64,000 nucleotides of DNA from SAR324 cluster bacterium (GCA_028282885.1 JANQGX010000022.1:1-64000); one strand, 5' to 3'. Counted from the first letter of the stretch, positions 18,020-26,621 are shown. Notes: generated from the letters alone by a model not told the origin. Translations and numbers: made by a program.

Positions 18020-19735
18020 ATGCTAAAAAGATTTATCAGTTACTACGGGCCCCACAAGTGGCTTTTTATACTGGATATGGGGACCGCCCTGGCGGCGTCC
18101 GTTCTGTCCATTTTCTTTCCCATTCTCACCCGCGATCTCCTCAAGACCCATCTCCCGGAGCGGGATGTGTTCATGATCGTATTGTTTCTGACGGCGATTT
18201 TTGTCATTCATCTTCTTAACTCGGTTTTCTCGTATATCCGCATGAAATGGGGTCATATCTTGGGGGTTAGAATCGAATATGATCTACGGACAGATATCTT
18301 TGCCCACCTGCAGAAGCTCTCGTTCCGTTATTTTGATAACGTCAAAACCGGGCATATCATGTCCAGGATCTCAAACGATCTTAATACCATCACCGAAGTG
18401 GCTCATCATGCGCCTGAAGATCTGTTGATCTCGGCTTGTGTCATCTCCGGTACTTTCGCTTACATGCTATTCCTTAATGTGCAGATGGCGTTGATCTCGA
18501 TGATACCGGTTCCTGTGATGCTGATCTGGGGTACGCTGGTTGGAAGAAGAATGAAGGTTGGATTTCGAGGGGTGAGACGGAAAATAGCCGATATCAACAG
18601 CTCGGTGGAAAATTCCGTACAGGGGATTCGTGAGGTAAAATCTTTTGCCAATGAGGAGCTGGAATTTTCCAAGTTTCAGAACGTTAACCGACTTTTCCGG
18701 TCAGCCAAGGAGAACATTTTTGGTATTATGGGGCTCTTCTACTCTGTCATGCACTTTCTAAGGAATATTTATTACCTGACCGTGGTAATCGGCGGGACCT
18801 ATTTCATCTACCAAGGTAAAATGGATGTCCCCGACCTGGTGGCCTTCCTGCTTTTTGTGGGGATTATCCTGCCACCCATTGAAAGATTGACGAATTTCGC
18901 CGAACAGTATTACGAGGGCGTGACCTCCTTCGAACGTTTTGTGGAAGTTATGGATATTGCACCTGATATTGAGGACCGCAGGAACGCAGTTGCCCTCGAC
19001 GATGTGAAGGGGAGGATCGAGATCGATAATATCTCCTTCGGTTACGAAGCCGACAGGCAGCACGTGCTACGTGATATATCACTGAAGATAGATTCCGGAC
19101 AGAACATTGCCATTGTAGGTGAATCCGGCGCTGGCAAAAGCACCCTGGTTTCCCTGCTGCCCCGTTTTTATGAACCGATCAATGGCCGAATCCTGATTGA
19201 TGGTTTTGATATCATGGATCTGAAACAGAAGTCCCTGCGTGAGAATATAGGGATTGTTCAACAGAATGTCTTTCTCTTCGATTCCACCATCAGGGAGAAC
19301 ATTCTCTACGGCAATCCCGGGGCTGATGACGAGATGGTGATGGAAGCCGCCAAATCGGCCAATATTTACGATTACATCATGAGCCTGCCTGCCGGTTTTG
19401 ACACCATGGTTGGTGAACGGGGATTGAAACTGTCCGGAGGCCAGCGCCAACGCATCTCCATCGCACGGGTATTTCTGAAAAATCCCCCGATTCTGATTTT
19501 CGATGAAGCCACTTCATCACTGGATACGGAATCCGAAGCGCTGATCCGGGATTCGCTGCAACGACTGAGTCGCAACAGGACCACAATTATCATCGCTCAT
19601 CGACTCTCAACAGTAAAATACGTCAACCGGATCTTCGTAATGAAACAAGGCCAAATCGTGGAATCCGGAAACCACACCGACCTGATGGACCAAAAGGGAT
19701 ACTACCACTCCCTCTACTCCGGAATCCTAAAATGA
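18020..19735 (+). CDS. ABC exporter, MsbA/LmrA-like half transporter
   Basis: 571 residues. The N-terminal half has six predicted membrane helices of a type I exporter (ABC_membrane domain, about 15-300). The C-terminal ATPase has Walker A GESGAGKST, Q-loop region GIVQQNVFLFD, signature LSGGQRQR, Walker B ILIFDEATSSLD and the H-loop IIIAHRLS, so it should be active as a homodimer. MsbA-type exporters move lipids, lipid A or drugs across the inner membrane; the substrate is not predictable. It stands alone on the plus strand and its stop abuts the left arm of the inverted repeat at 19736. Confidence 0.92.
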   Translation: MLKRFISYYGPHKWLFILDMGTALAASVLSIFFPILTRDLLKTHLPERDVFMIVLFLTAIFVIHLLNSVFSYIRMKWGHILGVRIEYDLRTDIFAHLQKLSFRYFDNVKTGHIMSRISNDLNTITEVAHHAPEDLLISACVISGTFAYMLFLNVQMALISMIPVPVMLIWGTLVGRRMKVGFRGVRRKIADINSSVENSVQGIREVKSFANEELEFSKFQNVNRLFRSAKENIFGIMGLFYSVMHFLRNIYYLTVVIGGTYFIYQGKMDVPDLVAFLLFVGIILPPIERLTNFAEQYYEGVTSFERFVEVMDIAPDIEDRRNAVALDDVKGRIEIDNISFGYEADRQHVLRDISLKIDSGQNIAIVGESGAGKSTLVSLLPRFYEPINGRILIDGFDIMDLKQKSLRENIGIVQQNVFLFDSTIRENILYGNPGADDEMVMEAAKSANIYDYIMSLPAGFDTMVGERGLKLSGGQRQRISIARVFLKNPPILIFDEATSSLDTESEALIRDSLQRLSRNRTTIIIAHRLSTVKYVNRIFVMKQGQIVESGNHTDLMDQKGYYHSLYSGILK

Positions 19736-19791
19736 GGGACGTAGTTGAAATATTTCGATTTGGTCAAATGTCAAAATGTCAACTACGTCCC
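19736..19791. repeat. 13-bp inverted repeat with 30-nt loop between convergent genes
   Basis: Arms GGGACGTAGTTGA (19736-19748) and TCAACTACGTCCC (19779-19791) are exact complements. The spacer contains the tandem AATGTCAA AATGTCAA. It lies exactly between the stop codons of the converging ABC exporter and amidohydrolase, so a transcript from either side would form the hairpin and it may act as a bidirectional terminator. Its GGGAC-type arms resemble small transposase-associated palindromes. Confidence 0.7.
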
Positions 19792-19800
19792 CTATTTTGG

Positions 19801-21435
19801 TTAGTTGTGGCGGATTACCTGGCCTGTTTGGCCGTCGGTGGAGTAAACGCCGTTGTTCAGAACCGGGTTGCCGTTGATGATGACATGGGCGATTCCTTCT
19901 GAAAGTTGGAACGGTTTTTCGAAAGTGGAGCGATTATTGACTGTCTTGGGGTCAAATATGGTGATATCAGCGTATGCTCCTTTGCGAATAACACCCCGGT
20001 CCTTGAGTTGCATCTGTTCTGCCGGCAGGGAGGTCATTCTTCGAACTGCTTCCTCCTGGGTCAGAAATCCCTTGTCCCTGGCCAGGGTCCCCAATACCTT
20101 GGTAAAGGCGCCATGGGTAACCGGTGTATGGGTGTTATAATCGGCTCCCACAACATCGGTCATGATAGAGCATTTGGGATCGGATATCAGGAAGTTGACG
20201 ACATCATCATCTTCGGGGTGATCAAACAGGCCCATGAAACAGAAGAGTCGCCCCTTCTCCTCAATCAGGAGATCTATTCCTGCTTCGTAGAAATTCTTGC
20301 CCAGTTCGTCTGCGATCTCCTGCATCTCCATGAATTCAAAGCGTCGATTTTCTTCTTTTTTGAATCCACAGACACGCATGTCCGGAGCAAACCATTTATC
20401 TGTCCAATAGTGGTTCTCCCAGGTCGGCCATTTGGGAACATGGTTTTTTAATTCGTCGATCACCTTTTTTCGAATATTCGGATTCTGCAGTTTTCTGAAA
20501 AACTGTTTTGCACCTCCATCCATTAATGATGGCGGCAGATAGGACATCAGGGCAGTGGAACCGGTAGTCCAGGGCATGTTGTCCCAGCCGAGTCTGAGTC
20601 CTCTTTCTTCAGCTTTGGAGAGCAATTCATCGGTTCTGGAACGGACTGCCATGTCGGGTACGAGCCCGCCCATGTGATGGGAGAGGTGGAGAGGGATACC
20701 GTGGTATTCGGCGATTTCTATCATTTCAGCAATGGCATCATCATAGGTGTAGCTCAACCCCCTGGGGTGGCACACCAGGGGCCTGTCGTAATCCTTAAGA
20801 ACCGCTGCCAGTTGCATGACTTCATCTGTATTGGAATAGGTTCCAGGCCAGTAGTTGAGACCGACAGTCAAACCGGGAGAGCCGGCTTCCAGAGACTCAT
20901 GCAATTGCCATTTCATGGCGCGAATATCTGCTTCTCCCGCAAATCCCAATCCGGTTCCCTTGGTGTTCAGCCGCAAGGTGTTGTGTCCGGTGAGAACGGT
21001 TACATTAAATGCCACGCCATTGTTTTCAAGATAGTCCAGGTATTCCGCCATGGAACTCCAGTGATACTCAAGCCCTCCGTCGGGTACGGCGAATTGCCAG
21101 TAGGTATTCAGATCATCAGTAATATCCGGATTTACCGGTGCCGGGCTGAATCCACAGTTGCCGGCAACGATGGTGGTAACCCCCTGGTGAGCCCAGCTTT
21201 TCAGGATTTCCGCATGGCGGGGAGAGGGAAACACAAAATCAAGATGAGTATGAACATCGATAAAACCTGGAGACACCACAAGACCATCCGCATCGATCAC
21301 CTTGCAATCCCGTGCGTCGGGGAAGCCCCCGACATCAATAATCCGATCACCCCGTATAACTACATCGGAGCGGACTGCCGGTTTGCCGGTTCCGTCCATG
21401 ACCATTCCGTTTTTAATCAAAAGATCGGTATCCAT
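19801..21435 (-). CDS. N-acyl-D-amino-acid deacylase family amidohydrolase
   Basis: 544 residues of the amidohydrolase superfamily. The N-terminal beta-sandwich (IKNGMVMDGTGKPAVRSDVV) is followed by the metal motif DVHTHLDF (about residues 60-67) and GVTTIVAGNCGFSPAP, in which the Cys is the metal ligand typical of D-aminoacylases. Further ligands are in LSHHMGG and in the later GADYNTHT/HGAF region. The family removes acyl groups from N-acyl-D-amino acids or hydrolyses related cyclic amides with zinc. A strong AAGGAGAAAC site precedes the ATG. It stands alone on its strand. Confidence 0.88.
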   Translation of the reverse strand: MDTDLLIKNGMVMDGTGKPAVRSDVVIRGDRIIDVGGFPDARDCKVIDADGLVVSPGFIDVHTHLDFVFPSPRHAEILKSWAHQGVTTIVAGNCGFSPAPVNPDITDDLNTYWQFAVPDGGLEYHWSSMAEYLDYLENNGVAFNVTVLTGHNTLRLNTKGTGLGFAGEADIRAMKWQLHESLEAGSPGLTVGLNYWPGTYSNTDEVMQLAAVLKDYDRPLVCHPRGLSYTYDDAIAEMIEIAEYHGIPLHLSHHMGGLVPDMAVRSRTDELLSKAEERGLRLGWDNMPWTTGSTALMSYLPPSLMDGGAKQFFRKLQNPNIRKKVIDELKNHVPKWPTWENHYWTDKWFAPDMRVCGFKKEENRRFEFMEMQEIADELGKNFYEAGIDLLIEEKGRLFCFMGLFDHPEDDDVVNFLISDPKCSIMTDVVGADYNTHTPVTHGAFTKVLGTLARDKGFLTQEEAVRRMTSLPAEQMQLKDRGVIRKGAYADITIFDPKTVNNRSTFEKPFQLSEGIAHVIINGNPVLNNGVYSTDGQTGQVIRHN

Positions 21436-21709
21436 GTTTCTCCTTTTTGTTGTCAGCGTCGTTGGCTATTCTCACCCCCGACACCTTATACGGAATTGAT
21501 CCGAATTAGCAAGCCGGTTGATTTTGAGCGTTCACATATAGGCAGTGACTGGTTAAGGCAATTGCAGAAGTTTCCGTCATTTTAGGACTATTCCGAAATC
21601 AATCATCCAGCGTTATAAAAACTGTATTGTTGACAAGCATGGATTCCATTGATAGTGAAAAATCCGCTGGGTTTGAAATGATTGAAGAATAACAAACAAG
21701 GAGAGGCCT

Positions 21710-22405
21710 ATGATCACCCTATATCAATTTGAGACATCACCGTTTTGCGACAAGATTCGCAGGATTTTGAATTATAAGCAGATCACCTATCGGATTGAGG
21801 AGATCTCATTGCTCAGGTTTACAGGTATTAAAAAACGATACCCTGTCGGCAAGCTTCCGTTTATCGTACATGAAGGAAACACTATCGGAGATTCAACCGA
21901 CATAGCCTACTATCTTGAGGAGCAGTTCCCGGGTAAACCCATTCTGCCCGAGGATCCAAAAATGAAGGCTATGGTTCATTTTTTCGAGGATTGGGCAGAT
22001 GAGAGTCTCTATTTTTATGAAATGCGGCTGCGTTTCGGGATTCCCCACAATGCCAAGATGGCGATTCCCAAATTGTCACACGCTGACGGCTGGTTGATAA
22101 AGGGATTGGCGCCACTGGTTGTGCCATCGATGAACAAATCTGTTCTGAATAAACAGGGAATAGGACGAAGGCCGGATGAACTGGTTGTAAGAGATGTTCA
22201 AAGGCATGTGGAATCTGTCGGGAGCTTTCTGGAGGGTAATGATTGGCTGGTGGGGGATACCATGACCCTGGCCGATATCAGCGTCTTCGCACAACTTTTC
22301 TGTATCAATGACAGCAGGGAAGGCGCGGACATCATCTCCTCCAATTCGAATGTATGCGATTGGATGAAGCGAGTGGATGAGGCGACTTCCGTCCCTTCAA
22401 ATTGA
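21710..22405 (+). CDS. Glutathione S-transferase family protein
   Basis: 231 residues. The N-terminal thioredoxin-like domain (LYQFETSPFCDKIRRILNY, then RYPVGKLPFIVHEG and IGDSTDIAYYLEEQF) has the cis-Pro in KLPF and the glutathione-contacting DS(T) pair. The helical C-domain ends with LVGDTMTLADISVFAQL, the conserved N-capping motif of GSTs. A single Cys in SPFC could act as a thiol in omega/beta-like enzymes. Detoxification or thiol transfer is expected. Good AAGGAG ribosome site. No operon partner is evident. Confidence 0.88.
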   Translation: MITLYQFETSPFCDKIRRILNYKQITYRIEEISLLRFTGIKKRYPVGKLPFIVHEGNTIGDSTDIAYYLEEQFPGKPILPEDPKMKAMVHFFEDWADESLYFYEMRLRFGIPHNAKMAIPKLSHADGWLIKGLAPLVVPSMNKSVLNKQGIGRRPDELVVRDVQRHVESVGSFLEGNDWLVGDTMTLADISVFAQLFCINDSREGADIISSNSNVCDWMKRVDEATSVPSN

Positions 22406-22498
22406 AACAGGCCGGTAAGGGTTATGAAAGGCACACCCTGACAACTTACTCACCAATGGTTGCTTGCTGTAGCCCGCCGGGTGCCCGAATCGATGTTG

Positions 22499-23122
22499 CT
22501 ATTTTCTGAAGGAGAGTTGCAGCTCCATGGGATGGATGCGAAGAATATAAAAGGAAACATCCTTGTTGCGATAAATTTTGTGATGAACAATGAGCTGATC
22601 CGGATTCTTGATGTCAAACTGTGAGGGAGAAATGTTGATATCAACGTAAAAGGTTTCATCATAAAGGGAGAAGAAAACAGACTGCTCTTCAGTCTGCCCG
22701 GGTTGGGAAAAAGGGAAGAACATCTGAAAGATAAACTGGTCATTGTCGATTTCAGCAGAAAAATCGGTGATTTCATCCGGCCTATACGTTTTCCCCCTGT
22801 GGTAGATGTATGCGAAGTATTGTTGGTTGCTGTAGGTGGCTTTGAAGTAGTCTTTCAACCGATCCAGCTCGATGCCATTTACAGTCCCGTCAAAATCCAT
22901 ATCAAACATCAGCTTCAGCATGGCGCTTGACATTTCATCGACTTTCCAAAAGCAGCGGAAACCTTTCAGCCCTGTCCGGTCGAATTCCGGTCTGACGTGG
23001 GTATCGATAAACACGTGAGGATGAGCGGGCGCTTCTGCCGGTGTTGACATAAACAGTATAAATATCACCATAAAGAGGGCGATTATAGATGTGGAATCTC
23101 TGAATTTAGAAAACAGCGTCAT
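22499..23122 (-). CDS. DUF1007 family periplasmic protein with EF-hand loop (second copy)
   Basis: 207 residues. An N-terminal hydrophobic signal segment (IIALFMVIFILFMST) is followed by the family hallmark HPHVFIDTHVRPEF. Like the copy at 13717 it contains a complete EF-hand loop, DMDFDGTVNGIE, with D1, D3, D5, G6 and E12. The two copies share the order HPH, KVDEMSS or IFDEMTS, EF-hand, but are clearly diverged. DUF1007 proteins are periplasmic and of unknown function, often next to nickel/cobalt transporters; no such transporter is present here. The upstream gene on the same strand (148 bases away) is the UPWC thiol oxidoreductase. Ribosome site weak. Confidence 0.82.
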   Translation of the reverse strand: MTLFSKFRDSTSIIALFMVIFILFMSTPAEAPAHPHVFIDTHVRPEFDRTGLKGFRCFWKVDEMSSAMLKLMFDMDFDGTVNGIELDRLKDYFKATYSNQQYFAYIYHRGKTYRPDEITDFSAEIDNDQFIFQMFFPFSQPGQTEEQSVFFSLYDETFYVDINISPSQFDIKNPDQLIVHHKIYRNKDVSFYILRIHPMELQLSFRK

Positions 23123-23270
23123 TTCAGGTTAAATCACTGATTATGTTAACCGCTTCAAATCTGGCCGAGTGCGGCTTTGATTATTCACCATTCAGGTTTT
23201 CAATAGCGAGTTTTTGTTTACGGATTTGGATAAAATTCCAATTCCGAAAACATCACATTTCCATATTCGA

Positions 23271-23895
23271 CTATAGCGCATCTAGCATGTCGTCCCCTGC
23301 TGTGACCAACCTTTCCAGGTTTTCGTAGGTCTGGGCTCCAACCGCTTTTTTTGGGACCGCAGAGATATGTTGGGACTGCCACGATTCCTACTTCCCGGCA
23401 GCGTTGCCAGTCTTTATCGACGGCTTCCCTGAATTCACGGTCCTCCAGAACTTCTCCGGCCCTGCTTCCGTCAAGCCCAATGGATTCGACGACCCTGGTT
23501 AATTCCCGACGGTCGGCCAGGTTGATCCCATCCACGAAATAGGCCCGATAAAAGAGATCGTGGATCTTTTCTCCCCCGGGTTGCTGCTCTGCCCATTTTG
23601 CCAGTTCCTGGGCCAGTCGACTATTATACGTCATTTTGCGTTCAGAAAAATCCAATCCCTCCTCCGTTGCCAGGTTCTGAAGATGCTGCTGGGCGGCTGC
23701 GATATCGATATCACGGCCCCTAAACAGTTCTGTCAGGTCCAGACCTTCGTCAGGAGTGTTTGGATGAAGCGGGAACAAGGTGTATTTCAGCTTGATCTCG
23801 TGATTTTGCTGTAGTCTTTCAATACGCACAGTATTGATATAGCACCAGGGTCAAATATAATCAGTGAAGATTTCGAGAATGGTGGGTTCAGTCAT
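23271..23895 (-). CDS. Selenocysteine-containing DsbA/FrnE-family thiol oxidoreductase (in-frame TGA; 3' frameshift)
   Basis: The frame starting at ATG 23895 reads MTEPTILEIFTDYI, then TGA, then PWCYINTVRIERLQ. TGA is codon 15 and replaces exactly the first Cys of the CPWC redox motif, so the product should read U-P-W-C. The rest (LFPLHPNTPDEGLDLTELF; ATEEGLDF; FVDGINLADRRELTRV; GIVAVPTYL with the cis-Pro loop) matches FrnE-type DsbA proteins. A hairpin fitting a bacterial SECIS follows the TGA. A run of seven A at 23346-23352 shifts the frame: after VPTYLCGPKK the +1 frame reads AVGAQTYENLERLVTAGDD and ends in TAG at 23271, as expected for the family (about 207 residues). Unshifted, the frame runs to 23218 with an unrelated tail. 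Either an assembly error, slippage or a mutation is possible. Both defects together leave open a pseudogene, but the exact Cys position and the hairpin favour Sec. Confidence 0.75.
23346..23352 (-). other. Seven-A run with apparent frameshift
   Basis: The coding strand reads CCC AAA AAA AGC. Family-like sequence continues only if one A is skipped (AAA AAA then GCG GTT GGA GCC CAG). The site could be a sequencing error, a true indel or a slippage site. Confidence 0.65.
23819..23837 (-). promoter_or_regulatory. Putative bacterial SECIS hairpin
   Basis: On the minus strand TCAATAC-TGTGC-GTATTGA forms a perfect 7-base-pair stem with a 5-base loop. It begins 13 bases after the TGA; the loop begins 20 bases after it and has G at its second position. 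Published descriptions of bacterial SECIS elements require an apical G in the first two loop bases about 16-37 bases after the UGA, which this satisfies. It would recruit SelB during translation. Confidence 0.65.
23851..23853 (-). other. In-frame TGA, predicted selenocysteine codon
   Basis: Codon 15 of the DsbA/FrnE-family gene; the context on the minus strand is TAT ATT TGA CCC TGG TGC. Homology continues on both sides without a frame change, and the position is the nucleophilic Cys of the CxxC site. Confidence 0.75.
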
Positions 23896-24308
23896 GGATG
23901 GTTTTAATTGGCTTAACCGGAAATTAAATTGCTTATTCTGCGTTCTCTGAGTGTTCGATTTTATCAACAAGTACCGATATAAGCCAGGAAATTTGGATTT
24001 AATCTTCAGGGGTATGGCCGGTGGTGTTATATCGCACACTGAGCCTGTCCCATATACAATAGCCTGCCAATCTGAGGCTCCATGTCATCGTTGATTGTAC
24101 TTTATAATCTGTCACTATTGAATCCGGTTTGATCGATATTCCGGTTGATCGTTTTTTACGCTAATGATTAGTCAGAATTCCAATTTATTGCAGATGACCG
24201 ATCAACAGTAGAAGCAGAGGTCAAGATATATCTCGCTGAAATGCGGGGACAGGTATCGAGCAAACGTCCCCTTGAATTTATCTTTGGCAGAACGGATGGA
24301 AGAACCCG
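23896..24308. other. Intergenic region upstream of the selenoprotein gene
   Basis: About 410 bases with no supported gene. The frame upstream of ATG 23895 stays open to about 24039 but has no family resemblance or better start. It contains a small inverted repeat with GGGGAC/GTCCCC arms at 24245-24271. Confidence 0.5.
24245..24271. repeat. Short GGGGAC/GTCCCC inverted repeat
   Basis: Arms 24245-24250 and 24266-24271 are exact complements with a 15-base spacer, 38 bases after the end of the FGGY kinase gene (in its transcription direction). It may terminate that operon or be a relic of a palindromic repeat. Confidence 0.4.
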
Positions 24309-25901
24309 TCAGTGCTTTTTACCGCGATTCAGCCTGGCGTGAATCTTCTTGTTGGCATGATAGATATTGATGAACTCCTTGAACATGTCGTCATAGACCT
24401 TTCGATTCTTCGGATCCGGTTCGTAGATTCGCTTGGTCTTGATACGGTCCGGGATATCATCAAAGGTTATATCTCCCAGAGCAATCCCGGCCAGAAAAGC
24501 GGAGCCCCTGGCATTGGCCTGGATGGGATCTTCGACCTGCCGGATTTTGCGGTTGAAAATATCGGCATGGATCTGACACCAGATATCGGAAATACCGCCA
24601 CCTCCAACAAGGGTGATGGTTTCCATTTTTCGTTTCATGAGTTTTTCGACCCCGTTCAGCAGCCATTTCTGGTTAAAAGCCACTCCCTCCAGGCAGGAGC
24701 GAATCAGATCAGCGCGATTGTTATCCAGGGAGACATTATGCCATCCGCCTCGTATCAGGGGATCATCCACCGGAGTCCTCTCTCCGTACATCCAGGGAGT
24801 AAAGATCAGGCCGTTGGAACCGGCCGGTGCTGTAGCGGCAACGCGATCAAAAATCTTGTAAACATCCGGTACATTCTCTTCCTGGAGCAGCTCGTCCTTG
24901 TGGTAGAGAATATTCTCCTTGAGGAAGGTCAGTGCATTACCGGCGGTTTCCTGCTCGTTGGCGATATAGTATCGATTGGGTATTGCCGAAGGTAAGGCGG
25001 CTACACCGCAACCGATATCCGTTTTTTTGAAAGGGACATGGGCAGAGATCCAGGACGAGGTACCAAGGTAGGAGTGTCCTTCATAATCCCTGACAGCACC
25101 GGACCCGACAGCCGCTGCCGTCGTATCCGGAGTGCCGCCGATAACCACCACAGATTCAGACAGACCAAGATCACGGGCAGCCTCTTTGGACAGGGTACCG
25201 ATAACATCTGTGGCCTGCGCGAGATCCGGCAACATATCCCGTTTCAGGCCGGTCATCTTTAACAGACCTGCGTGGTAATCCACCTTTGAGAGATCACGAT
25301 TGTCCGTCACCCAGTGAAGCGTGATAGAGTCATAGGTTGCGAGGAACTTCCCGGTAAGTTTCAGATTAACGTAATCCTTGGGCTCCAGGAATTTATAGGT
25401 GTTGTTGAATACTTCCGGGAATTGCTCCTTGATAAACAGGATATGGGCAATGGGGTCTTTTCCCGTGGCACCGGGAGCACCCCCGGTAATCTTTATCCAG
25501 CGCAGGATTTTGCTGGCCCCATAACCGGAAATATTGATGAGCCCTTTCCGCAACCGGTTGATCTGGTCGGCTCCCCGGGAATCGAGCCAGATAATGCAAT
25601 TCATGAGGTTCTGACCGCTTTTATCAACCGGCACGGTCCCCGACCATTGGGTGTTGGCGCTGACAGCTATGATCTCTTCCGGTTTGATGTTACTGTTTTG
25701 AAACAGCTCTTTGGTGGATTGGCAGATAGCATTCCACCAATCTGCGGGATCCTGTTCGGCACCGCCTCCCTGGATCAGGTGCAAGGGTACAGGACTAAAA
25801 GCAAAACCGGCATTTTCACCGTGGGTGGTGAAAAGGGCGGCTTTGCATCCCGATGTCCCAAGGTCAATGCACAAGACATATCTGTGTTTGCTCTGGGTCA
25901 T
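24309..25901 (-). CDS. FGGY-family carbohydrate kinase (xylulokinase-like)
   Basis: 530 residues. The N-terminal ATPase fold begins YVLCIDLGTSGCKAALF (phosphate 1 motif) and contains IIWLDSRG, typical of xylulokinase/FGGY kinases. The C-terminal half has GHSYLGTSSWISAHV, GLIFTPWMYGERTP and the adenosine motif TLVGGGGISDIWCQ. The enzyme phosphorylates a sugar or polyol with ATP; the exact sugar is unknown. It is the last gene of the minus-strand group SDR, aminotransferase, class II aldolase, kinase, with 50 bases to the aldolase gene. AAGGAG ribosome site. Confidence 0.9.
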   Translation of the reverse strand: MTQSKHRYVLCIDLGTSGCKAALFTTHGENAGFAFSPVPLHLIQGGGAEQDPADWWNAICQSTKELFQNSNIKPEEIIAVSANTQWSGTVPVDKSGQNLMNCIIWLDSRGADQINRLRKGLINISGYGASKILRWIKITGGAPGATGKDPIAHILFIKEQFPEVFNNTYKFLEPKDYVNLKLTGKFLATYDSITLHWVTDNRDLSKVDYHAGLLKMTGLKRDMLPDLAQATDVIGTLSKEAARDLGLSESVVVIGGTPDTTAAAVGSGAVRDYEGHSYLGTSSWISAHVPFKKTDIGCGVAALPSAIPNRYYIANEQETAGNALTFLKENILYHKDELLQEENVPDVYKIFDRVAATAPAGSNGLIFTPWMYGERTPVDDPLIRGGWHNVSLDNNRADLIRSCLEGVAFNQKWLLNGVEKLMKRKMETITLVGGGGISDIWCQIHADIFNRKIRQVEDPIQANARGSAFLAGIALGDITFDDIPDRIKTKRIYEPDPKNRKVYDDMFKEFINIYHANKKIHARLNRGKKH

Positions 25902-25951
25902 TTATGGAAATCTCCTTTTTTGGGTTTTAGAATGCTTTGTACCCCTGTTTG

Positions 25952-26605
25952 TTACCCGGCTTTACGTATTTCTTCAAGCAAATTAACAATATCATCAGGT
26001 AACAAGGAGACCTCACCTCCGACGGAAAGAGCGCTGTAGTAGATGCGAGCCGTTTTCTCCAACAATTCCACATTGAGCCAGGCTTGTTCCAGGTTTTTAG
26101 CCAGGTTCAAGGCCCCATGGTTCTGAATCAGGTAAGCATTGCATTGGTTTCCCAGTTTGGAGACCACATTCTCGATCAGGTCTGGGCTGCCTGAAAGCGC
26201 ATAGGGAATCACATCAACGATTTTACCCAGGTGCATGGTGACTTCATCAAATAACGGCGGGATGGGTCTGTTCAGAATAGCGAATATGCTGGCATAGACC
26301 TGATGAGTGTGGACCACCGCGTTTGTTTCGGGTCGGTTTTTATATACGATCAGATGAAATCCGGATTCGACGGAGGGTTTCCGTTCGCCCTCAATCGGTT
26401 TCTGGTCAAAATCGAGAATACAGATGTCATCCGGTGTCAACTGATCGTAGGGCAGGGTCGAAGGGGTGACGGCAAAGGCATCTTCACCTTCGATCCTCAT
26501 GGAAACATTGCCCCCGGTTCCTCTCAGCGCCCCGAAATAACCATTGTTGGATAGCCATTGGGTGCATTCGATGATTTTTGTTTTATATTCCAGGTATTGA
26601 CTCAT
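25952..26605 (-). CDS. Class II aldolase/adducin family protein
   Basis: 217 residues with the class II aldolase fold used by L-fuculose-1-phosphate aldolase and L-ribulose-5-phosphate 4-epimerase. Visible are the phosphate-binding GTGGNVSMRI near residue 30, the zinc ligands in VVHTHQVYA (about 98-106), and the third His in IQNHGALNLAK. With the neighbouring FGGY kinase it could cleave or epimerise the phosphorylated sugar. It lies 16 bases after the aminotransferase stop and has a CGGAG site. Confidence 0.9.
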   Translation of the reverse strand: MSQYLEYKTKIIECTQWLSNNGYFGALRGTGGNVSMRIEGEDAFAVTPSTLPYDQLTPDDICILDFDQKPIEGERKPSVESGFHLIVYKNRPETNAVVHTHQVYASIFAILNRPIPPLFDEVTMHLGKIVDVIPYALSGSPDLIENVVSKLGNQCNAYLIQNHGALNLAKNLEQAWLNVELLEKTARIYYSALSVGGEVSLLPDDIVNLLEEIRKAG

Positions 26606-26621
26606 TTTGTATCTCCGTTGA

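Noticed and set aside
20674..21585. 303-codon plus-strand open frame
   Set aside because: Antisense to the amidohydrolase, whose metal motifs and ribosome site are convincing.
23851..23853. Reading the TGA as a plain nonsense mutation in a pseudogene
   Set aside because: Not excluded, but the codon falls exactly on the redox Cys, the flanking protein sequence is well preserved and a fitting SECIS-like hairpin follows; selenocysteine is the better reading.
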